From Morella rubra (Eukaryota > Streptophyta > Magnoliopsida > Fagales > Myricaceae), in NCBI GenBank assembly GCA_003952965.2, contig CM025855.1, positions 31,460,637 through 31,524,636 on the forward strand: a stretch of 64,000 nucleotides of DNA, given 5' to 3'. Of the stretch, positions 37,716-48,901 are shown piece by piece. The notes beneath the pieces were generated by a model, which was not told the origin of the DNA, made no database searches, and worked only from the letters and a program-made list of their open reading frames with translations. A program made the translations under genes and the position numbers. Each line of letters starts with the position of its first letter. Within the stretch, counting starts at the first letter, position 1.

Positions 37716-40700
37716 GATTCTTCTGTTTCAAATGATGAACTTCGTCAGATTTTTGGTGCATATGGCGAGATCAAGGAGGTGATTTTGTGACCAGTTTTCA
37801 CCATGGACTTGAAAATTTATGGGTACTAATGCCTGGTCCATTCTGGGTCATGTATTGCAGATTCGTGAAACCCCCCACAGAAGTCATCACAAGTTTATTG
37901 AATTTTATGATGTTAGAGCTGCAGAGGCTGCTCTTCGTGCATTAAACAAGAGTGATATAGCAGGAAAGCGGATTAAGCTCGAACCAAGCCGTCCGGGGGG
38001 ATCAAGACGGTAGTATTCTCCAAGCACAAAATTTTGCTTTTACTGTTTGTATATTCTTTATTGATTTTTCCTTAATACTTTAGTCCTTGTTGGAATCCCA
38101 GTTAACTAGGTGCCAGCAAAAAGGAAAAATGATACTTCTCAATTTAGTGGGCGAGAAAGTTATATAACCACTTATTGTAAGATATGCTTACAGGATTTAT
38201 GCATGATATCTGAATCTATAATTAGTGTTTGTACTTCTTACTTAACTATGTGCTTTTGTTCATGCTAAGATGACCTTTGCATTATATTATTCATTGCTTT
38301 GGATCCATTGCTAAAACTAATTTTTTTGGTCTGTCTTTTGGCTTTTTATTTGTTGCTGCAGTTTGATGCTACAATTCCCTTCAGAGTTGGAGCATGATGA
38401 ATGTAGCCCTTATCTGGAACAAAGTAGCCCACCCCTGGACTCAAATACTGGCTTCTCTGGTAAAGCAATTTCCAGTATAATTTGTCTCTTCAACTATCAA
38501 TTTGTGCGCCCCCTAAAATTGTCTCACAAAGACTTGTTGACAGTCTCAGGCCCGCATGGGGCAATTACATCCAATGCCATAGATCGTGGAACAATTTTGG
38601 GAGTGCACTCAGGAATACATGCGCTCTCCGTAGAAACTGCATTTCATCATGCGATCTCTTCTAGTGTTCCGAACAGCTTACCCTCTCTGGTGAGAGTTGA
38701 ATCAGTTGGCAATCAGCCTGGCCTTACCGAGTCTGGACGTTCACCAGGACAGCTGAAATTTGATATTGGAGGCACTACGTCTTTTCATCCGCATTCACTT
38801 CCAGAGTATCATGATGGCTTATCAAATGTTGTTCATCTGAATTCTCCGGGCACCATGACTGGAAACATCAATCCCAGTCCACCAGAAAGATTTGATAACA
38901 GGCAGTTGCGAAGAGTAAGCTCGAATGGGCACCCAATCGAACTTAGTGAAGCTGGTAAGTGCAATCGATCTCTGGGTGCATTTTCTTTTTCTTGATGATT
39001 GCATTAAATATGTTTCAGTTTCCTAGTTGCATTGATGCCATGTGTTGCTAGTCACTCTATTCGATTTTCATTTTAAGATGAAAAAAGAAAGAATGGTTAT
39101 TACACGAAATAACAAATAATAGAAGGAACAGTGGTCAACTTGTCTCTGATGACTGTGTTTGTCTATATGGCTTACTTTCTTTCACGACAGTGGATAGATA
39201 TCTGAGCAGGCTATGTGGTAGTTAATTGCTCGGATAGGTCGTGTGTCCTGTCAAAACCTTTCTCATACTTGTTTTGTGAGTCATGTGGTAGCATTGGATG
39301 TGAGGGACTTGACACTCTCACTACGCGTCATATGCGAATGAACCTTTATAAAGCAGTGTCAATATAGACTATACATTTTGGTTGAACTGCTTTTCCAGTT
39401 AGAAGGAAATAAAATGCTATTGGTTCGGTTTTATTCCTGTTTGTTGATATGTTGATTGAACTGGTTTTCCTTTTTTCCCAGTTTTTAGATCTGCTGGTAA
39501 TGGGAGCTGTCCTCTCCCTGGACATCATTACACATGGAACAGCTCATATCACCCTCAGCCTCCAGGCATGATGTGGCCAAACTCGCCATCATTTGTAAAT
39601 GGTATTTGTGGAGCGCATCCTGCACCGCGATTGCATGGACTTCCCAGAGCACCATCTAATATGCTGAACTCAGTTCTACCTATAACTGGCCACCATGTGG
39701 GGTCTGCTCCCTCAGTTAATCCCTCACTCTGGGATAGGCAACATGCCTATGCAGGGGAATCCCCCAACACCTCTGGATTTCATCCCGGTTCTCTTGGGAG
39801 CATGAGAATTCCTAACAGTTCAGCAGGGGAATCCCCCAACACCTCTGGATTTCACCCCGGTTCTCTTGGGAGCATGAGAAATCCTAACAGCTCACTGCAT
39901 GCAATGGAATTTGTTTCTCATAGTATGTTTCATCAGGTTGGGGCAAACTGTTTGGATCTGCCTGTGCCCCCAAAAAATATAGGACTCCAATCTCATCATC
40001 AGAGGTGCATGGTTTTTCCTGGTAGAGGCCAAATGATTCCCATGATGAATCCATTTGATTCTCCAAATGAACGTGCAAGAAGCCGTAGAAACGAAGGCAG
40101 CTCTAGTCAGGCTGACAACAAGAAACAGTATGAACTTGACATCGACCGAATAATGCGAGGGGAAGACAACCGAACAACACTCATGATTAAGAACATTCCT
40201 AACAAGTAAGAGGCTCCTCACTTAAATCTTGAGATCACGTTTGAAGTACTTGGGTATTGCTTCTTTCCATTTCACTTCAGTAGTGCTTTTCCACCATTTA
40301 CCTGGAACATGCAAGTTGCACAAATGATCCATATTCCAACCCTAGGTAGGTCTTAATTTTGAAGGAAGGTGAGGATCACTGCGTAATAGTGATGCCTAAG
40401 CCAATGGGATATGTGACCATTTCTCCATCACTTCAAGATGATGCATGACATGCCCATGCCTTTTTTGCACATTTAACTCTGGGACTTATGTGGTTAAAAT
40501 TGTAGGTATACATCAAAGATGCTTATGGCTGCAATAGATGAACGCCATCCAGGAACCTATGATTTTATCTATTTACCCATTGATTTTAAGGTAAATGCAA
40601 TCTGTCTTACAAATGGTCTCCAATTTTGTGGATGAGGATTTGGGCTATGTGAAGAACCACACTTGCTGTGTGATTCCATGTAGAATTCTTGTTCGTATTA

Positions 40701-41434
40701 TTTATTCTTTTGATATTTGTTGCAGAACAAATGTAATGTGGGGTATGCATTCATCAACATGAAGGATCCTGGCATGATTGTTCCATTCTATCAGGTTTGT
40801 TGTACACGAGTCTTTTGGTGAGAACATAAATGCAAAGACCAATGCTTAAAGAAATTCTCTATTTCGGCAGGCCTTCAACGGAAAGAAATGGGAGAAGTTT
40901 AATAGTGAAAAGGTGGCATCACTTGCATATGCTCGCATTCAAGGTATAGCTGCTCTCATTGCACATTTCCAGAACTCAAGCTTGATGAATGAGGATAAGC
41001 GATGCCGACCAATTCTCTTCAATACTGATGGCCCCAATGCTGGTGATCAGGTATTGCAGCAGAACACGCACTGTAGATTGTATTAGTTATTATGTATTTC
41101 CTTGACGGCTTGCAAAATGATCTGAACCTGGACAGTCAGGTAAGTCCACCTGATAGGCTTTCTATTTTGAATATACGACGATGATTGCATTATTTTCACT
41201 ATATAAAGAGAGACAAAAAAACAAGAGGAAACTGCACGTATGATAGAGATCTCAAGCTGATCTTTTTCAAATCTGCAGGTGCCCTTTCCCATGGGGGTCA
41301 ATGTTCGTACTAGACCTGGAAAAGCCCGGACCAACACTCCTGAGGAGAACCACCAAGATAACCCACCAAAATTTGGAAATGGGGAGGATTCTACTGAGGA
41401 TCCATCTGCCTTTTCTTCGAAGGAGTTAGACTAA
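37714..41434 (+). pseudogene. MEI2-like gene, copy C (5'-truncated inside RRM2)
   Basis: Begins in the middle of the RRM2 exon (37714-37778) and continues with 37861-38009, 38362-38459, 38550-38954, 39482-40205, 40506-40590, 40726-40794, 40871-41050 and 41279-41434 (stop TAA). The offset from copy B is a constant 5518 bases across these exons. All remaining exons are open and splice sites are intact, but there is no start, no promoter, no RRM1 and only the second half of RRM2. It differs from copy B by a few substitutions, for example GANCLDL versus GASCLDL. It carries the natural 3' end next to the intact otubain gene. Confidence 0.88.
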
Positions 41435-43056
41435 GCAAGCAACGTATTGCCGTGGCCACTAACCTTACATTACAAACATATTCTGATCCTACCGATGCCC
41501 GGTGTGATATGCTCCGATGGCTGTTTTGAGGGGAAAAACTCAGGTGCTTCTGATAAGCCGCTCAAAACTATTCAGAGGAACGCCAGACGAAAGCCAAGTA
41601 TATTTCCATGTTTCGTTGGGTTTTTCTCATGAATTTCGGAACTGTTTGAGAAATGGAGCATCGGGCTGGAGCATCAAAATTTTGGATGGACTGAAGAGTA
41701 CTATTTAAATGACATAGTATGTATAGGAGTTTCTGAGGAATTAAGAGATCTCTCGCTGCGTTTTGGGGAGGCTTCTCTGATACACCTTTTCTCTTTCATT
41801 TTGTTTTCCCCCATGGTTTTGTTGTTTCCTACATTGCCGAGCTTGGAGCCTGTCTGTAATCTTTCAGTTGTAAAAGTCGATGAGAGCTTTTTTTCAACTA
41901 TGTATCGTTTTTCACTAGTTTGCTTTCGTAACTGTATTGATCTCAACTTTTTGACACCTGCAGATACTCTACCGTCAAATGGCACCTAATTCTCTCCTTT
42001 CTGACTGATAAGATCTTATAACGATATTCCAAGAGTAGGCTTTTGTCACCTATGATAATTCTAACAGAATCTTTAGAGGCAACCATACTCGATACAAGTA
42101 ACCAAATCGCCAAGATGAACGTTAAGACTCCCTCAAAATGTTGAGGACGAATGGTGAAAACTTGACAAGAACTTGGAATTTTAACAGAGAAAGAACACCA
42201 GTTATTTTTTTTAGGACTGTTCCACACAGACGACTGAACAGGTGAGGAGCTCACATATAATTCGCGCAGTGCGGGATTGAGAGCAAGAACTGTCCCAAGT
42301 TTCAGGAAACCTAATGTTTATGCCTAATTGTCCCCAGTCACAACTCAAGTTTTTGAACGGTTAAGGAAATGGAACTATTACAGAGCCTTGGCCTTCAGCT
42401 TCCGGCACCAGATGTCCTGTCCGCAGAGATTACAGAGCCTTGGCCATTCAGCTTCCGGCACCAGACAATGTCCTGTAGCCGACAGAGATTTAGCCAAAAC
42501 GATAGCCTCATTATGCTGACAAGCACATTGAAAACGAACCTGATAACAATATATGAGTACAAACTCACAATAAACCCCCACCACCTTATGGAGACAAATT
42601 CCAGAAGTAATTCATAAAACAGCAAGACAATTAGTGATGACAATGTGATTATTCCAGAATATCATTGCTAGCATGTTACAAAAAGACAAGGCAACATCAT
42701 GGTTTGAAAATGCTGCCGGGGGAAATTTCTAGAGGAATGTTATGGTAGAACTTTGATCAAAACATACTAAGATGATGGCAGAAACCAATGACATAAAGCT
42801 GTGATGTGCTATGTTGCACAATAAAGACTCAGACTGCAAAAAATTAGGGACATAACTTCCCATAAATCAGCAAATTCATACATAGATCCAAAGGTCTAAG
42901 GCATGTCCACGAGTCACTAGAACTATTGGCTTCCACTTGGTGTGCATTTCCAGTGGGTCTAGGTCACAGGTTATCCTGTTGGGAACCATAAAGTGTACAA
43001 CAGTTGTGACCCAAAAGTGAGATGTATGGCGAGCTTACCACAACCATGTATGAGCA
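41435..43056. other. MEI2 copy C 3' UTR and convergent spacer to the intact otubain gene
   Basis: Contains the MEI2 3' UTR to about 41990 and the otubain 3' UTR on the minus strand. An internal direct repeat is present at 42383-42475 (TTACAGAGCCTTGGCC... occurs twice), which copy B has only once. No independent gene. Confidence 0.5.
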
Positions 43057-45856
43057 TCACTTCGGGTACAGAATATCGTAGTGACCAGGGCGATATAACA
43101 AGGTTATAAAGGGACTAACTGTCTCAGAGCTACCACTAGTATTTGGAAGATCAGCAGCAGCAGCAGCAGGACTAAAATCATGATGATTTACACTGATACC
43201 ACCACTATCCAATGAGCTGCGGTCAAGGTACACGACACGGATTGGCACACCCAATGCATCAGACAAAGCAGTAATGTGCACATGGTCGCTCTCTTCACCC
43301 ATTGGTTCCACAGATGACTTGCAAAACTATACCAGTCAGATAACAACATCAGAGAGAGAGAGAGAGAGAGCAAGGAATCTTAAACTTGCAGGCCTGCAAT
43401 CTAAATCTTGCAACCATGGAAGTTTCCATAAGGAACAAAATACTCCTATAATCATCGATGTGTAACTATTTAGGGGCATATTATCAAAACCCTAAAGAAT
43501 AATATCAGAATTTCAAATCCCAAATCCATGTGTTAATTGACTTAATTATTTTCTAAAATACCACCAAAAAAAAACTCATCTCCAGAACAACAGATTTTGT
43601 ACAGACACTTTTAATGAGTGAATGTCACTTTCAACAAAATCTGTAATGCATTAAAGGCAAATGTAATGCTGGTAAGCATGCCATCAAGTTTGTAAGATTT
43701 CAAACAAACCTGCTCCACAGAAGCATTTGTTAACCCCATTATAAAAGGTTCAAAAAACTCCGAACGCTTTCGTACTTCGCCAGAGGTAACAAATCTGAAA
43801 AACATTACAACTATACACCAAAATTTGTCAGGAAATGTACAGTTAAGGGGAGAAGAAATAGATGAAGAAATGTCACTCTACATTGCTCACCATAATCGGA
43901 TATTGACTGATCTCGACTCCTAAGCAAAAGCTCATCGTGACTGCAGCAGATAATAAATTGTGCTTATTACACATACTGCAAGAGTAATTTAGTTGGCACT
44001 AATGTAGAAGACACCATATTTTGGCACTAAATTACAGTTTCAATTGCTAATTACGACCAGGAGAGCCTAAGTGAAGGAAAAAGGAATCAAACCTTATTGA
44101 AGCTTCATTTCCTTCAAGAACGCTATCCAGCTGCTCAAGGAATAACTGCAAAAAATTTCACATGAATACAGAGAGCATAAAAGTGAGCATTTAAACTTCC
44201 ATCAAGAAAACAGATGAAAAAGTTATTACCTCATCAGAGACAAAAGTTAAAATCAAAACAACAGGCTATCTATCCAAACATCAATATTCACATGTGAAAA
44301 GTTTAACGCCAATGTCAGTGATAGTTTCAAGTCATTTGGTAGCAAGAATTTCAATCATTTTTCTATTATATGAGTATCTTGTGTCCTTCACTAGCAATTA
44401 AAGTCATGGCTATTCATGGTTGGTCTCACCAAATATTGCACAAGATCACAATTTGTTCAAACGCAAAAACAATAACTTCATAGATGGTAGGGAGTGGAAT
44501 AGACTAAAGATCCGGGCCAAACTTGCTATTAATTCACGTCCTGAACCTACTTATACAAACATCTGGATGCTTTGCAAAACATGCACAAGGAGCATTTAAG
44601 TCAACATTAAAAAAGCCCGCTTATTCATGTCACTAAACAATCTAGGGTCAAGATAACAACAAAGAAAGGGCATGAGCAAAAAGCTCTTAAACTGGACATC
44701 TCACCAGTGACTTTCAATTATAAGTTGTATCATTTGGAAAATGGTGGAGTATATTCACTCCAAGTAAACTGCAAACCACACAATATAAAGTGCATGAAGA
44801 AAATAAATACAACAGACACTAATTGTAACATGCTTACCGCAAAAAAGTCCTCAAAAGTGAAGTCTGCATAACCCAAGCTCTGAAGTGTTTTCCTGCATTG
44901 CTCTACATTAGCTTTGACACGATCGACTTCTTTTCGGTCTTGCAATTCCAAAATATGTTCCTACTCACGCAGCACAGAAATTATTCAGCAGCTAAAATTA
45001 CTGGAACGCTTCCCTCCAAGAAGGAGCTTAGGTGCCCAAACCCAGAGGTACATAAATGAAAGATTTGTAAGATGCACATTGGAACATACGAGGTACGAAA
45101 ACATAAAGCCTCGAAAGAAACAGTTTCCATCTCCTCTTGTTCTCCGAATAGCAGCATACTTTTCACCAAGCACCTGCGTTACGAGGAACAGATGTCCATT
45201 TAAAATGAAAATGGCAACTGCAAGAACAAATGCAGAATAGAAATACAACAAATAGAACCTTTATTTTTTCCAACAATATAGGGCTCCCTGATTGATATTC
45301 AGCTGCCAGTGTAGACAGTGGTTCCTGTTGTTCAATCGCAGTAAAATTTCTCATAAATCAAATCAGAACAAGAAAATATACATTACATCAATTTCCAATA
45401 ACAGCTACCTTTAGAATCTATATATGAAGTGACAGCAATTTGCATCGAATAAAACAAGGGAGAAGAATTTCAACTAATCAGAAAGCAAAAAAAAAAACAC
45501 ATTATAGGCAAAACAAACCTTTTAACAAGAAATCAAAAGATCTATCACCAAACCAGTAAAATAGAGCAAAATTTTTAGGTCAGTGACTCAGTGTAATAGT
45601 TTACTACAGCCATTACAGCAGACTAAACTGAGTCGAATCATGTTCCTTATCAGATGAAATAATTTCAAAGAGTTACAGTTGCTCTTACCTTGTCACCTAC
45701 AAATGGGGTTTTCTCTGCCTCCTCAGCACGGATTGCAGATTGCTGATGCATAATATCGTCATCGCCAAAATGTTCCCAATTATCAAACTCAGATCCCAGA
45801 AAAGATGTTGAAGCCTCCGACTCCCAATCTGCTTGGGGCCCTCCCTGCTTCTGCAT
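43057..45856 (-). CDS. OTU1: Otubain-like ubiquitin thioesterase (OTU family deubiquitinase)
   Basis: Cysteine protease that removes ubiquitin; plant and animal otubains prefer Lys48 chains. Eight coding exons: 45856-45689, 45324-45259, 45173-45090, 44960-44838, 44145-44093, 43940-43891, 43810-43710 and 43326-43057, all with GT/AG borders and matching phases, giving 304 residues, the normal length for plant otubain homologues. The catalytic motif RGDGNCFFRGF gives Asp93 and Cys96; the histidine is His297 in RPGHYDILYP near the C-terminus. Helical otubain motifs such as MFFRFVTSGEVRKR and FFEPFIMG are present. A polyalanine run (PAAAAADLP) comes from a CAG/CTG repeat near 43152. The ATG at 45856 starts an acidic N-terminus (MQKQGGPQADW). 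The intron before the last exon has a (CT)10 tract close to its acceptor. The gene is convergent with MEI2 copy C. Confidence 0.95.
43351..43370 (-). repeat. (GA/CT)10 microsatellite at an otubain splice acceptor
   Basis: On the coding strand this is a (CT)10 run about 25-44 bases before the last exon (acceptor TAG at 43329-43327), where a polypyrimidine tract belongs. Confidence 0.8.
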
Positions 45857-46860
45857 TGTTTCTTAGTGCAAATAAGGAAACTGCTCTCGTTCAATGTACT
45901 CTGAATTGGATTACGGATTATTTAAAAGCGGACTTCCTTAAGTAGTTAGTGGCAGCAATGTTCCTAAGAACTGCCTGTCAGGGATAACACAGCCTCCTTT
46001 AGTAAACAGACTAATGAAACCAAAAACTAGTTCGAAAGGCTCCTTCAACAAGACAAGTACGAATGTTCTTTTCTTTGGCATTTTTCCAACGCGCAATATG
46101 GCTAAAAGTACAAGTAGAGATGAGGGAGAGAGGCTCAAAATTCACAAAGTTCACAAACACACAAACTTATCACCATAATCTTGTTCAATTATAACAACAA
46201 CGTGTTCTATGCAGATCAAACAATCGGTAAGGTACAAAGTCCAATCATTTCTATTAAATATCTCGCGAACAAGCATAAAGAATCGAAAGATAATGTTCCT
46301 AATAAATCAAGAAACAGAAAAGATGGCGACGAACAGAACAAGTACAGCATCTAGTCTTAACGCTTGACCTCTCCATTCCTGTTGAACATTTAGTCGCTTT
46401 ACAATCAAATGCGTACATACGCGCTATACATACGGAACTCTAAATAAACCTGTTAAAATTTTCTTTAACCTTATCGACATATGGATTACATGGAAAACTA
46501 AAGAAATCACAACACGTAACTAGAACTTAAAAATCGCATTGTTAAATCGTTATTTTACATCATCATATCCTCAAAACTCTCAATCCAGACAGTAAAATCC
46601 CGAAGTTCTTGACCTAAAATTGAAATGTAACTCGAAGAATGGAATGAGTTCGAGAAAGCATACCTAATTTTCACTATCGAAGTGCTAATTGAATCAAGGC
46701 GATCTATGTTGGCTATACCTAATGATCCAATTCGAAACGAACGAGTGGGGAGTGCTCTCTGGCCCTCTCGGGCCGACCTCCAATGACTAGGAGCTCTTCG
46801 ATTTTGCTTCGGTTTGATTGACAGCAGGGAAAACGTTCTCTATTTTTACTCTATGATTCA
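45857..46860 (-). promoter_or_regulatory. 5' UTR intron and promoter side of the otubain gene
   Basis: A leader exon is inferred at about 46860-46664, ending AAAATTAG|GTATGC, spliced to a point shortly before the ATG at 45856. Sequence in between is AT-rich and noncoding. The GC-rich stretch at 46740-46800 and the purine/pyrimidine skew suggest the transcription start is near 46800-46860. No TATA box is assigned. Confidence 0.4.
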
Positions 46861-47149
46861 ATTTTGTGACTCGGGATCCTCATTTATACTGGGGCCCGGG
46901 GGATTTTTTTTCCCTCTCCCATTTTCCGTATCGTCTTTTCACGTCAGAGTAGAAAATCACTTTACAAAAGTCTTCCTCAGTCAATTTCTGAAGAGTTTAT
47001 GTGGTCAAAATTTTAGTCTTAATTAAAAAAAATTACGAAATAATTTCTTTAATATCAAATTATTCTTTTTTATTATAATATATATTTATTTATTTTTTTC
47101 TCTTCATTTTTTCATCAACTCTCATGTCCCAAAATTTTAACACTCAAAT
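46861..47149. other. Spacer upstream of the otubain gene
   Basis: Promoter-side sequence that turns AT-rich beyond about 47020. No gene recognised. Confidence 0.4.
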
Positions 47150-47630
47150 TTAATCCCTCAATTTAGACCCATTTTAATAAATAGTCATTGAATTTTCAAA
47201 TTAATCATAAAGATTCTTAAATTTGTAATTTTTATCAAACAAATCCTTTTGTTAAATTTCAATCTATACATTTAATTATTCACACGTGAGTTATAATAAT
47301 AAGTTAACACGTGTCACCCAACTCTAAAATCACGTGACTTATAATTTTTTTTTTAAATCTATATTTTTTGTAATAAATAAAAAATTCAATTATTTTAATT
47401 ATTTTAAAAAACAACAAATTAGGAAAAAAAACTAAAAAAAAAATATAAGCCACGTGATTTTAATTTTCGGTGACAAGTATTAATTTATGATTGGAATTGA
47501 CATGTGAACCATTAACGTTGAAAATTAAATTTTAAGATAATAAATTAATTGGCCGAAATTATAAACTCAGAAACCTCTATAATCAATCTAAAAACTCAAA
47601 AACGAATAGGCAGTCAAAACATAAGAACAA
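47150..47630. repeat. Foldback MITE with about 200-bp imperfect arms
   Basis: The left arm (about 47150-47350) and right arm (about 47440-47630) are reverse complements with many mismatches: both carry TATAAGYCACGTGATTTT, a GGTGACA motif, GTGAATAATTAA/GTGAACCATTAA, and versions of GAAACCTCTATAATCAAT. The right-arm sequence also resembles 6840-7140 and 9130-9480, so these belong to one repeat family in the window. Confidence 0.7.
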
Positions 47631-48252
47631 AATAAAAGAAAGAAGAAGACAAGGGTTTTATATAGTTGATATGCAATCAGCTCATTTGACCTGCTGTGAA
47701 ATTATTAGTGTCTAATGATTTACTTTCGTATTTAACTTATTTGGCCTATGCACATCCAAATGGTCAAAGTATTTCGTTAACGTGACCCTTAAAAATCCCA
47801 AAAAAGATAAATTATTATTATAGTCCAATTATTCGCTACAAGTATGTTATTAATGACATCAGACGAAAGCGAATTCTCAAGTTTCTATTGCACTTCCTAA
47901 AGCTTGTTTACATCCTATGATGATTGTTAGAAACCATAGCAACTATGCCTTTAAAATCCAAAAGAATAAATATTAGGGAAATTGGCAATATGGTCAATAG
48001 GATTATACCACAATAACGATTTAGTCAATAGGTTTCATTCTTTTACTTTATGGTCATTGAGTCCATACCCGTGTGACGATTGGGTCCTTCCGTCCATATT
48101 CCGTCAATCTATTTAACGGAAACTCATGACACGTCAACCTTTAAACACGTCAGCGTCAACTAATGTGAATCAGCAGCCAACTCACTCAAAAAATTAAAAA
48201 CGCACCGTTTAATGTCTTAAAATGGCAGATCGTATGTCTTCAAAAGGTCTTC

Positions 48253-48475
48253 GCTATGTTTGGTTTGGTCTCAAAAAAATTTTCACAATTACTTTTTCAT
48301 CAATTCCAATACATTTTTACAAATTCCAATAACTTTTTACAAATCCAACAACTTTTAACAAATCTTTTACAAACTCCAACAACTTTTAACAAACTTTTCA
48401 CCAATCACAAGATAATTTACACTACCTCTAAAAAAAAAACATGACAAATATTTTCAAAACCAAACGAAACATAGC
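48253..48475. mobile_element. Small MITE nested in the Pack-MULE
   Basis: It begins GCTATGTTTGGTTTGG and ends in the reverse complement GCTATGTTTCGTTTGG, an inverted repeat with one mismatch, and is AT-rich inside with repeated ACAACTTTTAACAAA. The target duplication is unclear, so the family is not assigned. Confidence 0.65.
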
Positions 48476-48901
48476 CCTTGTTTCTTCTCAAATCACGCAC
48501 CATCTTCTCAAACTCGCACCTAATACTGATTCGCCTTCCATTTCTGGATCGTCGATGGCATCTGCGGCAGAATCAGTACCGTCAGGCAGTACAACGTCGA
48601 GTTAAGCGTTGCAATGTTCACTCAGCAACTGGTCAAAAAGTTGGTCAAATCGTCGAAAAGTGTCCTGAAGTCTAGATTTCATACCTGTTAAGCTGTGTAT
48701 AAATTCCATGGAAGGGAAGAAATCTCCAATGCTAAACCCTCCAAGCAATACTTAATACTCCTCTAGCATCTTTTGGAACCCATGGCGACAAAAATTCTCC
48801 TTTGCTTTTCTTTCTCCCAAAATCTCCCACTTTTTCTCAATTTTTGAATGTGTTGTTGTTTTATGAATTTGGAGAAATTTAATTGATTTTGTGGTATTAG
48901 A

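Larger units (their letters stand above)
32196..43282. repeat. Direct duplication B/C of MEI2 3' half plus otubain 3' end
   Basis: 32196-37698 matches 37714-43282. It covers MEI2 from mid-RRM2 to the stop and 3' UTR, the intergenic DNA, and the last exon of the otubain gene. Identity is almost complete apart from a cluster of small indels at 36850-37030 versus 42369-42620 and near the end of copy B (37660-37698). Confidence 0.93.

Noticed and set aside
42328..42643. Overlapping small frames between MEI2 copy C and the otubain gene
   Set aside because: They arise from a short local direct repeat in the 3' flank and have no homology.
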